Origin: Eonycteris spelaea
Lineage: Eukaryota > Chordata > Mammalia > Chiroptera > Pteropodidae
DNA: 64,000 nt
NCBI GenBank assembly: GCA_003508835.1
Contig: PUFA01000007.1
Location: forward strand, 12,237,001-12,301,000
Direction: 5' to 3'
A program made the translations under genes and the position numbers. The notes under the pieces were generated by a model. The model worked only from the letters and a program-made list of their open reading frames with translations, searched no databases and had not been told where the DNA came from. Numbering within the stretch: position 1 is the stretch's first letter; each line of letters starts with the position of its first letter. This document shows, in pieces, positions 49,346 through 60,805 of the stretch.

Positions 49346-49629
49346 TCTGAAAGTTGACATTCACAATTAAGTTATGCCAAATGGCTTTAACCAGAAGCTG
49401 CAAACTCAATGACTTATGGATCCAAGTAAAAGAAATCAATGTAAAAAGCAGCCCAAGTGTAAGATAGCAGATGATGAAGATTGGAGGTCCTCTACTCAGC
49501 TCTAGCCAATTGTTGCCCATTTACCAGGACTCTCAGATATTCTAGACTTGCTTGAAATTTCCTGATTTTTAAAAGACTGTAGGCTGCCAGTTTCGACCAT
49601 CTACAATGATTTCAAATAGAGTGATAAGT
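49346..49629. other. Intergenic; possible repeat family 'R' fragment, minus strand
   Basis: No gene is visible. 'ccagaagctgcaaactcaatgac' is only loosely like the family R head. I would not assign it. Confidence 0.3.
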
Positions 49630-50285
49630 GAATATCACGTTTCAACCAGCAAGTGAGATAGGTCTTCAGAGAGCAGAAAGGGAAGCAATTCACTCCAATA
49701 GCTATGATTTAGAAAGACAGACAACAGCATGTGTTGGCAAGGATATGGAAAAATTGGAATCCATTGCTAATGGGAATGTAAAATGGTGCAGCCTCTTTGG
49801 AAAACAGTTTGGCAGTTCCACAAAAAGTTAAATAGAGTTACCAAACAACCCAGCAAGTCCATGTCTAAATATATACCCAAGAGAAGTAAAAATACACATC
49901 CACACAAAAACTTGTAAACAAATGTTCATTGTGACATTATCCATAACAGTCAAAAAGTAAAAACAACTCAAATGTCCATCAAGTTATGAATGGATAGATA
50001 AAATGTGGTATATCTACACAATGGACTATTATTTGGCCGTACACAGGGATGAAGTACTAATACATTCTACAACATAAATGAACCTTGAAAATGCTATGGT
50101 AAATGAAAGAAACCAGTCACAGAGGGCTACATATTGTATGGTTTCATTTATATGAAATGTCTAAAATAGGCAAATCCTTAGAGACAGAAAGTAGTAATTC
50201 CCAGAGGCTGGAGAAGGGGAGGAGGAGGAACATGAAACCAGTTCTGCCTTTGTGATTAAATAAATTCACCCATAACTAAAAGTAA
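49630..50285 (+). mobile_element. L1M-type ORF2 end and 3' UTR
   Basis: The order 'acaacagcatgtgttggcaaggatatgg', 'tgctaatgggaatgtaaaatggtgcagcc', 'gtggtatatctacacaatggactattatttggcc' and 'tgtatggtttcatttatatgaaatgtctaaaatagg' is a standard L1 terminus. The 67-codon frame at 49628-49831 is part of it. Confidence 0.9.
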
Positions 50286-50749
50286 ACATTTATGTTTGAA
50301 TTTTTTCCCCTTTTCTAATACCTGCTTTTAATAGTAACTCCTTTGATATTGTATATTTAGCAAGATCTATTCTTCCAGATGGTATGGTAAAAGTGTTGTA
50401 ACAGATCTTTGCTCATTAAAAGACTGACTTATTTTGCCTTGTGTTGGTATGATTCTCTTCTTTACTAGTATTTCTAAAAAAGAGATGGCCTAAGTATTTC
50501 TTCCAGGTTCCTGCTTAGATTCTCACTCAAACCTGTTGCCTTTGCTCTGAATCCATTCCTCTCCCACCATCCCAGGGATCTCTTTTCCAACCTCATCTCC
50601 TTAAAATTGCATGGACCTACCACCCTGATGCACCTGTATTTTCCTTAGATAATCCAGCCCTCTTAGGTCTCTCTGCCTTTACACATCATGTGTTCTCTGC
50701 ATGAAAACTCCTTCTGGAGCGAGAGTAGTAATGAATATGGAAAAGGGTT
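50286..50749. other. Intergenic; nothing certain
   Basis: The pyrimidine-rich stretch 50500-50730 ('ctcacctcatctccttaaaattgcatgg', 'cagccctcttaggtctc') could be an old L2 piece but lacks a diagnostic end. Confidence 0.35.
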
Positions 50750-51135
50750 GGTGGCTGTATTTTGGAGGCAGCACTAAAGAGACTTGCTAATGAATTGGTT
50801 ATGGGGTCAAGAAGGAAAGAATCAAGGATGCCTACTAAGTTCCTGACTTTAGTAACTTTTTAGATGATACTGCCATTTTCCAAGTTTGAGAAGACCAGGT
50901 AGAGAAAGATCAGGTTTAACATGGTAAGTTTGAGCTGTCTATGAGACATCAAGTGGAGATATCAAGTGTGAATATATTAGTCTACAGTGAGGTAGTATGT
51001 TTCTGGACCACAGAGAAGTATGTTTCTGGACCACAGAGGAAAGATTTGTGCCAGAAGTATAAATCTGGGAGTTGTCAGCGCATATGTAATATTTAAAACC
51101 ATGGAAATAAACACAATCATCTAGGGAGGAAACAT
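50750..51135 (+). repeat. Old unnamed interspersed repeat
   Basis: 'ggatgcctactaagttcctgactttagtaactt', 'ggtttaacatggtaagtttgagctgtctatgagacatcaagtggagatatc' and 'aaatctgggagttgtcagcgcata' follow the order of a widespread ancient mammalian repeat. It contains a 23-base tandem duplication at about 50995-51041. Confidence 0.65.
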
Positions 51136-51699
51136 TTCCAAAGAGTGCTCAGTAAGTTTTAAGTAGTAACAGGTTTTACCAGAATTTACTTAACAAATCC
51201 TTGCACGATCCTGTTTCAAAAATATGTGTTCCCAGTGTTTTGCATTACTTACGAGTAATTTTTATATCTTCCACAAATATTTACGACGTTTTTTTTTTCT
51301 AATAGAAAACAGCTTTCAAAAAAAGGCTTAGAATAGTTTTTGATTCTCAAAGTCAAACAGATAGAGTAACTCTGAATAGTAAAAGAGAGAAGGGGAAGAG
51401 GAGCAGGGCTAAGTACTGTGTGTACAAGGGTCAGAGAGATGAAGATCCCTGCTCAGTACCACGGAGAAAACAGAAATGTCCAAGAGAAAACTTATCAAGA
51501 GTGTTGAGTGCTTCTCAGTTTTTTCAAAAGCCTCCCTTCCATCTCCCCTACATCATCTTCAGTAAATTCAGTATTTCTAACTAAACGGTTTTCCTGCAAT
51601 GCGTTCTCTAAGATGAGTTAAATGCTGTTTCCTGACTCGAGGGGGCTGGTGACAAGAAGAGAAACTGCACAGCCACTAACTAGGCCACATTTTTTTTTT
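51136..51699. other. Intergenic; nothing recognised
   Basis: 'gaagatccctgctcagtaccacggagaa' near 51440 may continue the old repeat on the left. No gene seen. Confidence 0.35.
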
Positions 51700-51945
51700 T
51701 TATGTCAATGTAATAAACAACTTTGGATCTTCATCTTTGTATATGTTCAGGATTACCTCCTTGGCATAAATTCCTAGACACTGTATTAAAAAGAATGGAC
51801 CATTTAAAAAAGCTTTTTATACATATTGAAATTGCTTTCCAAAAAAGTTGAACTAGTGTATCACCAACAGAGTGTTCAAGTGTTCATTTCTTCACATCTG
51901 CACTTTAACCTTTATCAAATTAATGTGAAAAAAATAGTAGCTCCC
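51700..51945 (-). mobile_element. L1ME-like fragment, minus strand
   Basis: 'ttggatcttcatctttgtatatgttcaggattacctccttggcataaattcctag' and 'gaactagtgtatcaccaacagagtgttc' are the reverse complement of an old L1 ORF2 tail. Confidence 0.7.
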
Positions 51946-52079
51946 TGTTTTAACGCGGCTTTATTACCACCCGTTAAATTTTTTTAACATCACCCTAAAC
52001 AATCTCTTTGTTCCTAGTCTTTCTCCACATCAATTCATTCTGGATGCCACTGCCAAATTAATCTTATTATCATAGGGTT

Positions 52080-52375
52080 CTTATGACATTATTCCCCTGT
52101 TCAAAAATCTTCAATGATGCCTCACAATCTACTGAATTAAGTACAAACTCCCAGTCTGTCATTTACAACACCCCACAATATGGCCTCATCATGGATTTCC
52201 GATCTTATTCTAGTCTCCACTTTCCTACACATACCCTAAGATCCAGTCAAAATCATACACTCATTCTTTGGAACATGACCCATAATTTCTCATCCCTATG
52301 TTGTAATAGTCCAGTGATGAAGATTCATATCATGAGTGCTTTAAATGTCCCCTCCCCTACCAATTAATCATAATA
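52080..52375 (+). mobile_element. L2 LINE 3' region
   Basis: 'cctgttcaaaaatcttcaatgatgcctcacaatctactgaattaagtacaaactccc' then 'accccacaatatggcc' is the L2 3' region. The 94-codon frame at 52083-52367 is L2 debris. Confidence 0.85.
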
Positions 52376-52479
52376 CTCTTTCCCACTAAGCTGGGGTACA
52401 ATGTCTGAACCCAGTGTTACAGATGGCCACTACCAATGAATGCAATGGAATTGGCACCTGAGGAGAAACTAACTTACCA

Positions 52480-52720
52480 TTTCTGTAATAGTCTTTTCAC
52501 CTACTTGGTCTTCACCCCAACTTCTCTTCTTGAAATTATTCCCATAAATTAAGACTCACTTCAAATATTCCCTCTTCTAGAAAGCTTTTCCTGGTCCTAC
52601 TCTCCACTTCCAATTCTCTAAGCACATTACATGGCTCTTATACTCCGTATTCTCTTTTGCCTTGTTTTGTTACTTGTGTGCTATTATCTGACCTTTTTGA
52701 ACCATAAGTATCTCAAAGCA
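52480..52720 (+). mobile_element. L2 LINE 3' region, continuing
   Basis: 'ttaagactcacttcaaatattccctcttctagaaagcttttcctggtcctactctcc' and 'gccttgttttgttacttgtgtgctattatctgacc' continue the same L2 after an unrelated stretch of about 100 bases. Confidence 0.88.
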
Positions 52721-52965
52721 ATAAGAGTAGCAAAGAGTTCAGATTCTGGAGCCAGACTGCCTTAGTTCAAATCCTGGATCTCTCCCAACTAGCTGTGAGC
52801 ACTTGAACAAATAGTTAACATCTTTGAGTTGCAGCACCCTCACCCTTAAAATGGACATAATAATTGGACCTACCACAGAAAGTTGTGAGGACTCAATGAG
52901 AAAAATCTAAGTTAAGTGCTTAGCTAAGTGCCACACGCATATTAAGCCTTCAGAAATGTTACATA
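52721..52965 (+). mobile_element. MIR SINE, nearly full length
   Basis: 'caaagagttcagattctggagccagactgccttagttcaaatcctggatctc', 'gtgagcacttgaacaaatagttaacatctttgag' and 'gaggactcaatgagaaaaatctaagttaagtgctta' is a full MIR, plus orientation. Confidence 0.95.
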
Positions 52966-52969
52966 TTTC

Positions 52970-53545
52970 TCAAGAACTTAAATATAGAGTTACCATATGA
53001 CTTAGTATTCCACTCCTAGGTGTAAATCCAAGAGAACTGGAAACTTGTTCACATAAAACTTGTATGTGAATGTTCATAGCAGCGTTTTTCATAATAGTCA
53101 AAAAATGGAAGGAGCCCTAATGTCTATCAACTGATGAAGAAACAAAATGTTGTATATCCACACATTGGAATATTATTCAGCCATAAAAAGAAATGAAATG
53201 CTAATACATGCTACAATGTGAATAAAACTTGAAAACATTGTGCTAGATGAAAGAAGTCAGTCACAAAAGACCATGTATTAATATGAAATGTCCAAAATAG
53301 ACAAATCTATGACAGAAGTAGATTCGTGATTTTTCAGGGGTTAGAAAGAAGAGGAATGGGAAGTGACTGATTATGGGGTATGGAGCTTCTTTTTGTAGTG
53401 ATAAAATGTTCTAGAATTAGATAGTGGTGATAGCTACATAATATTGTGAATATTCTAAAACCCCCTGAATCATATATTTAAAAATAGTTAAAATGATGAA
53501 TTTTATGTTATGTGAATTTTATCTCAATTAAAGAATGCTAAGGAG
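52970..53545 (+). mobile_element. L1M-type ORF2 end and 3' UTR
   Basis: 'gagttaccatatgacttagtattccactcctagg', 'ggaatattattcagccataaaaagaaatg' and 'ttctagaattagatagtggtgatagct' are a standard L1 terminus, ending in 'gtgaattttatctcaattaaag'. Confidence 0.92.
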
Positions 53546-53869
53546 ATTTCATTAAGAAAGCAATTTTTTAAAGAAAAAGATAGTTAATATGGCCTTAAAC
53601 ACAATAGTGAAATAATTTGAGTAGCTTCTACAAATTAAATGATTACAATTTACTTGAAGAACAAACCATAGACAAATGGTAATTCATTGCTCTGTAGAAA
53701 TCCAAGAATAGACTAGGCCCAACTAAAACAAAAATGTTACAACAATCTTGGGATTGACTAAAATAAACTCCAGCAAAAAATATAAATTGGGAACTCAAAA
53801 AAAGAAGATCTACAACTATCCATTAAGTATGTAGAGAAAAAAGCTGATTAAAACAAGAAAGTATTTTTA
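53546..53869. other. Intergenic; nothing recognised
   Basis: A-rich sequence between two L1 fragments. Confidence 0.35.
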
Positions 53870-54155
53870 AACCATTTTTTAAATGTTAATATCCACTGTT
53901 GATAAGGAGAAGTTATGGTCTTAGTTGTCATTTCCCATTCACTGTAGGTGGGCATATACATTTATAACACTTTCTGAAGGTTAATTTGACAACATGTATA
54001 GTGAATGTATGTATTTATGGCTAGAAAAAGGCCCAGAATGATGTACTCCAAGTGGTATAGTTGGAAGTGAAATTAGGCATTTTTCTTCTTTGTCTGAAAC
54101 CCCTAAAATTTTCTACAGTAAACATAAGTATTGCTTTTGTAAAAGAAAACAATAA
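53870..54155 (+). mobile_element. L1ME-like 3' fragment
   Basis: 'actgttgataaggagaagttatgg', 'tttcccattcactgtaggtgggcatatacat' and 'aaaggcccagaatgatgtactcc' are an old L1 ORF2 tail and 3' UTR. Confidence 0.65.
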
Positions 54156-54589
54156 AAGTGTTTCTTAAGTTTTTGAAAAGTCATGGGGATAAGGGGAACC
54201 AGTTTATTCTGTTAAAGTCAACTTGTTAGTTTTTTAAAAACTTTTATGCGTAAACTAGAACTTTATTGAGCTTGTTACTGATACACCTAGAAAATGATAA
54301 ATAGGTAAAATATAGAAATAACTGAGGAGACATTAGATCTGTCATTAGAGAATGAGAATGACTCATGAGATACTAATCATGAGAATGACGCATGAGATAT
54401 TATCTTTACAAATCAACAATGCAAAAATGCAATAGTGAGGTAAATAAAAATGGATTAGGCAATAATTTCTTGTAATGTTTAAGAACAGACTCTCTACACT
54501 TATTGAATTGAATTGCTAAAATGTCTTTTAAAATGGTTATTCCAATAGTGAACAGAGAGTGCCTTAGTATTACATGTAACTAGCAAAAA
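54156..54589. other. Intergenic; nothing recognised
   Basis: A tandem duplication of roughly 27 bases (gagaatgactcatgagata / gagaatgacgcatgagata) lies at about 54353-54400. No gene seen. Confidence 0.4.
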
Positions 54590-55030
54590 ATGAATCTCAT
54601 TTTACTTTTCATCTCTTTGATTATTAGTGAAACTAGACAATTTTTATTGACTATCCACATTTCCTCTTTAGTGAGGTGTCTATTTATGTGTTATTTTTTC
54701 CAAGTCTTTTTTCTTGTTGATTTGTTACAGTATTTTAAAGGGTAAAGATCTTAACTCCTTATCTGTCATATGTGCTTCAAATATTTTCCTTAGTTTGTCA
54801 TTTGCCTTTTGATTTTAATGGTATCTTATGTCTAAAACTGTTTAATTTTTAGGATGTTAAATATTTCAATCTTCTCCTTTATTATTTTTCCATTAATTTT
54901 ATTATCAGAGAGTCCTTCTTCACACTAGGTGAAGATATTATCCATCTGTATTTTCTTCTAATTCCTTTATAGAGTTATTTTTTACTTTATTCTTAGAGCC
55001 ATCTGAAGTTTATTTTCAAGTAAGATGTGA
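54590..55030 (-). mobile_element. Old L1 ORF2 tail, minus strand
   Basis: 'tcatctctttgattattagtgaaactag', 'ttgatttgttacagtattttaaagggtaaagatcttaactccttatctgtcat' and 'gagagtccttcttcacactagg' are the reverse complement of an L1. Confidence 0.8.
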
Positions 55031-56372
55031 GGGAGGCAATTAACTCTTCAAAATACATTTTTAAAACTTTAATGCATTACAACATATTCTGTGCAAAAAA
55101 AATGTTTGCAATATTAATTGTGTCCAAAGAATGAATCATCATTTAACACAACAAAATTTCCTATGACATAAGCATTTAAACAGTTCTTCAGAGTTCATTA
55201 AAAAAGATTTGGGTTATGTGGAAACTTATTTTAACATACAAATTTCTTTTGGAAAAGGTGGCTTTTTACTAATTAATTTGTATGTTATTTGGATGTTTTA
55301 TGTAGTGCTTTGCTATTAAATAATAGTAAATTTGTCTTTAAAAAAAAGAAAGATTATGTCCTTCATTTCAAGAGAGGATGATGCTACATGTCAGAGTCAG
55401 ATCTTGAACTTCACCTTTTCATGACTAAAAGAAAACAAAATAAACTCTTCATAATTCATAGGGTGTGAATCATAAGTGCAATTACTGAATGATTAAGTTA
55501 AATGCTAATGTCAATGAGATGAAGTAGAAATCCTACTGAGCAGAAACCAGAAATCCTAGTTTCAGTGCTTCCCCTGATTCACTTAATAAATTTCCTTAGA
55601 TAAAATTCTTAAAACACTGCGCCTGTTTGTCAATGCTTTAAAAATCTTAGTTGTTAGAAAAGATGCACTTATGAGTGAACATGTAACGTATTAAAAGCAT
55701 CTTGAACTAAAAATCTTCATGTACAGGGTCAGTAATTCTAGCCCTCAGAAAATCAGGAAACCTAAAATGTTTCCACAATTAATAAGTCTCCTCTCCAAGG
55801 CCCAGCTGTTATTTCAGAGTGCATAAATTCTCAAAGGCCCATTGAAGGTAGAAAAATATCAGAAGTGAACGATTTGGGAATAACAGATATTTCATATTAA
55901 TGCTAATGAGAATGGAATAATAACATGTTTTAAGAAAACTAACCTTTCTTTCAATTTCTGCTATTTCTGAACAAACTATTTCTTTTTAAATATATTTCAG
56001 CTTTTTGAGATGCTAACTGCATACATGTACACAAATACTCACAAAATGATGCATGCTCCATAGATTTACATTTTTTAACATTCATGCAAATATGTATAAA
56101 ATAACACTGATATTGGTGATCACATGCTTGCACACAAGCACATCCTCAGGTTTTTCCTTAGGATGTTGACAAAAGGACTAATAGAATCAGATAATGAGCA
56201 AATCTGGTAAGACCACTGATGATTAAGTGATCCTGAGTCCACAACTGATAAAGAACTCTCTGCATAATGTTATCTGGGCCCTCAGAGAAACCAATGAAAA
56301 AAAGATATGTTTAACTAATTCAACAATTGTTAATTATCTGCCAGGAGCTGTGTTAGACACTGAGGAAACGTA
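55031..56372. other. Intergenic; nothing recognised
   Basis: AT-rich sequence without nameable repeat or gene. Around 56317-56365 'caacaattgttaattatctgccaggagctgtgttagacactgagg' may be a short minus-strand MIR/L2 head. Confidence 0.4.
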
Positions 56373-56448
56373 TTAGGTTGAACCTTATGAAATTGCTGAT
56401 ATTCAAATATTTTTGATTTACAAAAATGACTATTTCTTTTCAACCTAA
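56373..56448. mobile_element. Short palindromic MITE (mariner-like)
   Basis: Exact 10-base inverted ends TTAGGTTGAA and TTCAACCTAA enclose a 76-base element with a TA on its left. The size, palindromic layout and the TTAGGTTG start resemble MADE1, the 80-base Tc1/mariner MITE of primates, but the interior differs. Confidence 0.75.
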
Positions 56449-57184
56449 GAAAATGTGTAGAAATTCTTTAAAGAAAGAAAGAAGATAGAGTTAAGAATCA
56501 TGAGAAAAACAAAATTTTCTAAAATACCAACCTGGAAGAAATAAGAAAGAATAAAAAGAAAAAAAAAAAATAAAATTGGGAAATGGAGCATATGAATTAA
56601 AATAGATGAGAAGAATAAAAATATATGATCACAAAAACTAATGTTATTAATAATTAATTTAAATCATCTAGTATTTATTGAGTGTCCAACACGATATAGA
56701 TGATTTTATGGTAGGCACAATATGCTCCTCAAAAGAAAGCGAAACATTATTCTCCTTAAAGAGGAAAGAGAGATCAATGTTCCCATACTTCTAAATTCTA
56801 AATTCTGAGGATAAAAGAGAAAATTTTAAAAAAATTAAAGCAACGGGAGAGCTAAAAGAAGGAAAATGGTAGTAAAAATACTGTATATACATATACATAC
56901 ACACACAATAAAAATCTAAGAAAAAGCAAAGTTGGGAAAAAAAATTAGTTCTAATAACAGAAAAAAGATTCTGTAGCAATGTCATCTGATAACCCAAGAA
57001 TGAGAGTGTAAATCGAGTTATCAGAGTAGAGAGGCAAATAAAGGTAAATCGAAAAATGTTTTAATATCTCTTTTACTACATGGAAAGTTATATTAATTTC
57101 CCATTTTGAATAATTGTGGGTGAACAAAGTATAACATATGTAATTATGTAATTTGTGTATATGGACAAATTCTAAAATTTATAT
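56449..57184. other. Intergenic; nothing recognised
   Basis: A-rich sequence with a short (AC)-rich bit near 56888-56908. No gene; the minus frame at 56791-56997 is antisense to A-rich DNA. Confidence 0.4.
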
Positions 57185-57737
57185 TTAGATATAATTGATT
57201 TATTTTATTTTTAACCAAATTTATTGGGGGTATCATTGGTTAATAACATTATGGAAATTTCAGATGTACAACATTATAATTCAATATCTGTATATTTTAT
57301 TGTGTGCTCACCACCTAAAGTCTAGTTTCCTTCGGTTACCATATATTTGACTCCTTTTACCTACTCATCCTCTCCCAACCCCCTTCCCCTCTGATAACCA
57401 CCATTCTGTGGTCAGTATCTATGAGTTTGCTTTTGTTTGGTCTATTTGTCCATTTGTGCTTCTTGTTTTATTATCCCACATAGGTTTTTGTCTTTTTTCA
57501 TCTGACTTATTTCACTTCGCATAATATTCTCAAGATCCATCCATGTTGTCAAAAATGGCAATATTTCATCTTTTTATGCCTGAGTAGTATTCCATTGTAT
57601 ATATGTACCACATCTTTCTTATCCAACCATCCAACAATGGACACTTAGGCTGTTTCCATGTCTTGGCTACTATAAATAATGCTGCAATGAATATAGGGGC
57701 ACATATAGCTTTATGAATAAATGTTTTCAAAATTTTG

Positions 57738-58319
57738 GGATACCCCATTAATATATATATAATATATAATAATATAAATATATATATATATTACACATAT
57801 ACTTATATGTCTGTGTGTGTATATACATATATATAGAGAGAGAGAGACAGAGAGAGAGAGAGAGACAGAGAGAGAGAGACAGAGAGAGAGAGACAGAGAG
57901 AGAGACAGAGAGAGACTTTAAAATGGAGTTGGAGTTGGAGCTGCCATGCCAAAGGAACTATCTCAAATTTTTAGAATGTTAAAACAGGACAAAATAACCT
58001 TTGGACTGGACCTAAAGCAATATTGAGTCCTGAAAACTAGATAACTAGAAAGCAGATATGATTACAGACTGAAGGCTACCAGACTGCAAATTAAAAACAC
58101 TGTTTAGAATGAACATTACTATGTCAGCTTATCTGACGAATAGAAATGCCTTGCTTCTACTGATGTAATTGTTCCCCTTCCCATTCTCATAAATACCCCT
58201 TGCCTTTGTCTCCTAATTGGAATACTATTTGGGCCTGAATCAGTGCTTCCCAACTAGCTTTTCTTTTTTTAACCTCAAATCCTCTTACTTTGAAAGGCCT
58301 TTTATTTTTCAGGTTAACA
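57738..58319 (+). mobile_element. LTR-like insertion with internal microsatellites (tentative)
   Basis: The insert holds a TA-rich and (GA)n tract, then about 400 bases of unique-looking DNA. A sequence reading like an LTR R region and poly(A) site lies at 58190-58203 ('cataaatacccctt' rather than a full AATAAA). It is followed by a T-rich part ending 'ttttcaggttaaca'. ACCC is present at both junctions, consistent with a 4-base target duplication. No protein-coding retroviral part is present, so it would be a solitary LTR. The left end does not start with TG as it now stands, which weakens the call. Confidence 0.4.
57752..57916. repeat. Compound (TA)n-(TG)n-(GA)n microsatellite
   Basis: A TA-rich tract (57752-57795) is followed by a TG/TA segment and then by gaga units interspersed with gaca (57832-57915). 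The regular spacing of gacagagaga shows a higher-order repeat. Confidence 0.9.
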
Positions 58320-58504
58320 ACCCAGAAGAGAGATTGCTGGATCATATGGTGGTTCTAAGATTTCCTTTTAATAACGTATATTTAAAAATTTATGTAAAAC
58401 AAGTAATCCAAGACTATCCATTCAGGGAAAATAAATTAAAATCCCATTAAACAGAGCTCTCTTCACACTTCTATTACTAAGGATTGTCAAAGAATCCTAG
58501 AATG

Positions 58505-58745
58505 TTAGCATAGGATGGAATATTCGAGTTCATTCAGACAAAATCCTCAATGTCTCAGAAGAGGTAGACACAGTTCAGAGAAGTGATTTGTTCAAAGTCA
58601 TCTAGCTAGAGGGAAGCAAACTCAGGACTAGAATTTACTCATTCTTTCATTTACTTACCAGGCAGGAAATCCTGCTATGAGCCAGGTGAGATATGAAAAT
58701 TGAAAACTTTGTTCCTGGCTTTCTGGAGCTGTCAGGGAGGTAGTG
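58505..58745 (-). mobile_element. MIR fragment and adjoining L2/MIR-like fragment
   Basis: 'ctcagaagaggtagacacagttcagagaagtgatttgttcaaagtcatctagct' is the reverse complement of a MIR core. At 58645-58740 'ctttcatttacttaccaggcaggaaatcctgctatgagccagg' resembles the head of a second minus-strand element. Confidence 0.7.
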
Positions 58746-60659
58746 TTGAAGGTGGGTAATGGAGAGCCACAAATTTTACTAAAGCCTTAGTGTACATCAG
58801 TAAAAGAAACAATGCTCAAGAACCCACATTTTATATTTCAAAACTCTGTTTTTGAGAACTCTTGAGAGCTTGAAGGCACAGTGGCATATAAAATAACAAA
58901 GGAGAATTCTTCACCGAAGAAGGATAAATGGGAGCCTGGTTTGTAGACTTCCTAACAGTTCTTCCATGTGATGTGTGTCTTTAATCATACCAGTAATATC
59001 AACACTGCTTTATTATCCTTTTATGCAGAATTAATGAATGTTTCTTAAACACTTCCAATTGTATAGCTAGAAATGCATGATTTGTTTAAGTTCCCTTTTC
59101 ACATATTATAGATGAAAAGTATGGTTTTGCAATTGATGCCAAATAAACTTGTGTATGAAAATTAAAAAAAAATGTATGCCAATTAGACAGTAAGGTTATG
59201 ATGATAAAATGAGTCTGGTGAGTCAAAGAATTAATTATAGTTGTAAAAATGCCAAGGTCTGAACAAAGAGTGAGAGTTTTGTGACCAGTTGTGACACAAG
59301 TCCCTGTCACAGGCCCCTGCAGGCAGCTCAGAACCACACTAATTCAAATTCCCATGTGCTCTGTAAGGACTTTAAGGATTACTTTTTTTTTTTTTAATAT
59401 GACGCATAGTTCTTATTTCTACCCACAGCATGATAGGAAACTAGATGACCTCTCATACATTCTTAATTTTATTTGTTTTGTTATTAACTTTAATCATAAA
59501 ATTAAATATGAGCTCTCTAGTCAAAAGCTCCTTTAGAGAGCTTTAAACAAATGTTTAAAATGAAATCTTTAACCCTTTTACCTATTTGTCGAATCTGAAA
59601 ATACCTGTGTAAGAATATGTAATCAACCTTGAACAGCAGGAGTTTTTCACATCCCGCTTGCTGATTTTACTGGGACAAATTAAAGTTGGAACAATTGATG
59701 TCAAAATGCTAAGGCTAACATGTCACAGAAATATCAAGTTCAGTAAAGTTGCATCTCCTGTTCCGATAAGTCTAATGATACAGTCATCAGTTTGTCTTTA
59801 AGGATGTGAATGTAATCTTATGTTGTAGAGCTTCATGGCTGCAGCTGTAACATTTCCTGTCACAGTTCTTGAGTCAATCCTCATGCCCACACAGTAAAGT
59901 AAGTTTCCATTTCATTCTTGAATTCACACAGGTAAGTGGGTGGATATGTGCTTAAACTCGAAGATTCATTATCACATTATCTCACTGCTTTGACTTTTTT
60001 CTTATTTCTTTTGAAATTAAATAATTCTTTACTTACTGCCCTCCATTGCTTGGCAATAAGCCAGGCCACTATTTGGCAATGGCCATTCAAGACTCTTTAC
60101 TTCATGCTTCAGTATCTCTTTTTGTAAAATGAGAATCGTAGTATCTGGCCCAACTCCACAGATGGCCAGAATTAAGAGTGCTTAAAAGGTTTTGGAAGAA
60201 AGGCATAAGAACATTCTGACTTTGAAAAGGAAATGGTACAAAACAAGAAAATGAATATAGTTCGTAAATAGAAGAAATCAGCAATCTTGGACAATGTTGT
60301 TCCTGGCTACGCCCTTTTCTCTTTGCTGTCTAATCTCAGACTACCTTGCAGTTCCACAGTGGTCGAAGTTTTTGTGTACATTGCCAAATGCTATAATATT
60401 CTTTAAGAGCCAATATTACAGGAAAGCATGCAGAATGTACTTCACCATTAAGAAACAGACTCATTTCTACATCTGCCTCCCCTCTCAGACTAAAAACTGT
60501 GATATTTGATGTGAGCACAATGCTTCTTTTGTTCTGGTCCAAATTCCTAGATATGTGGGTGGATGCATTCCTCCAAGGAATGTCATTCAAGTTCATATCT
60601 GCTGATTCCACAGCGTGAGGCATCTGACCATTTGCTACTCCCAATATAGTGCGAAGCAC
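58746..60659. other. Intergenic; mostly unrecognised
   Basis: A T-run lies at 59381-59395. A small MIR-like piece may lie at 60105-60145 ('cagtatctctttttgtaaaatgagaatcgtagtatctgg'). A 107-codon minus frame at 60336-60659 starts with GTG, not ATG, and shows no recognisable domain. No exon is supported. Confidence 0.35.
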
Positions 60660-60805
60660 TTCTACCTGAAAATAGTTTCCACAGCCAAAAATATATCGAG
60701 CACAAACAACATAAAAGGCACTCTGATGGGTACTGTGGTGGACGTAAAGATGAATGAGTCCAGTTCTTGACCTTGATAAGAACTTTATAAGCCCACATTC
60801 TAAGA
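60660..60805 (-). mobile_element. L2/MIR-type fragment, minus strand
   Basis: 'atatcgagcacaaacaacataaaaggcactctgatgggtactgtggtggacgtaaagatgaatgagtcc' follows the order of the common 'gagcacctactatgtgccaggcactg...acaaagatgaa' repeat, read antisense. Confidence 0.65.

Larger units (their letters stand above)
57185..58450 (-). mobile_element. L1 3' part, minus strand, interrupted
   Basis: Left part (57185-57737): 'aatttattgggggtatcattggttaataacattatgg', 'gtgtgctcaccacctaaagtc', 'ctgagtagtattccattgtat' and 'ttttcaaaattttgggata' is the reverse complement of an L1 3' UTR and ORF2 end of the type I associate with bats. The matching text resumes at about 58320 with 'acccagaagagagattgctggatcatatggtggttct'. 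About 580 bases of unrelated DNA lie between, so the L1 was split by a later insertion. Confidence 0.85.

Noticed and set aside
57752..57916. The periodic GA/GACA tract as a CRISPR-like or satellite array
   Set aside because: It has no spacers and is a plain compound microsatellite.
60336..60659. 107-codon minus frame as a coding exon
   Set aside because: Starts with GTG, has no recognised domain, no clear splice sites at its ends, and borders an L2/MIR-type fragment.
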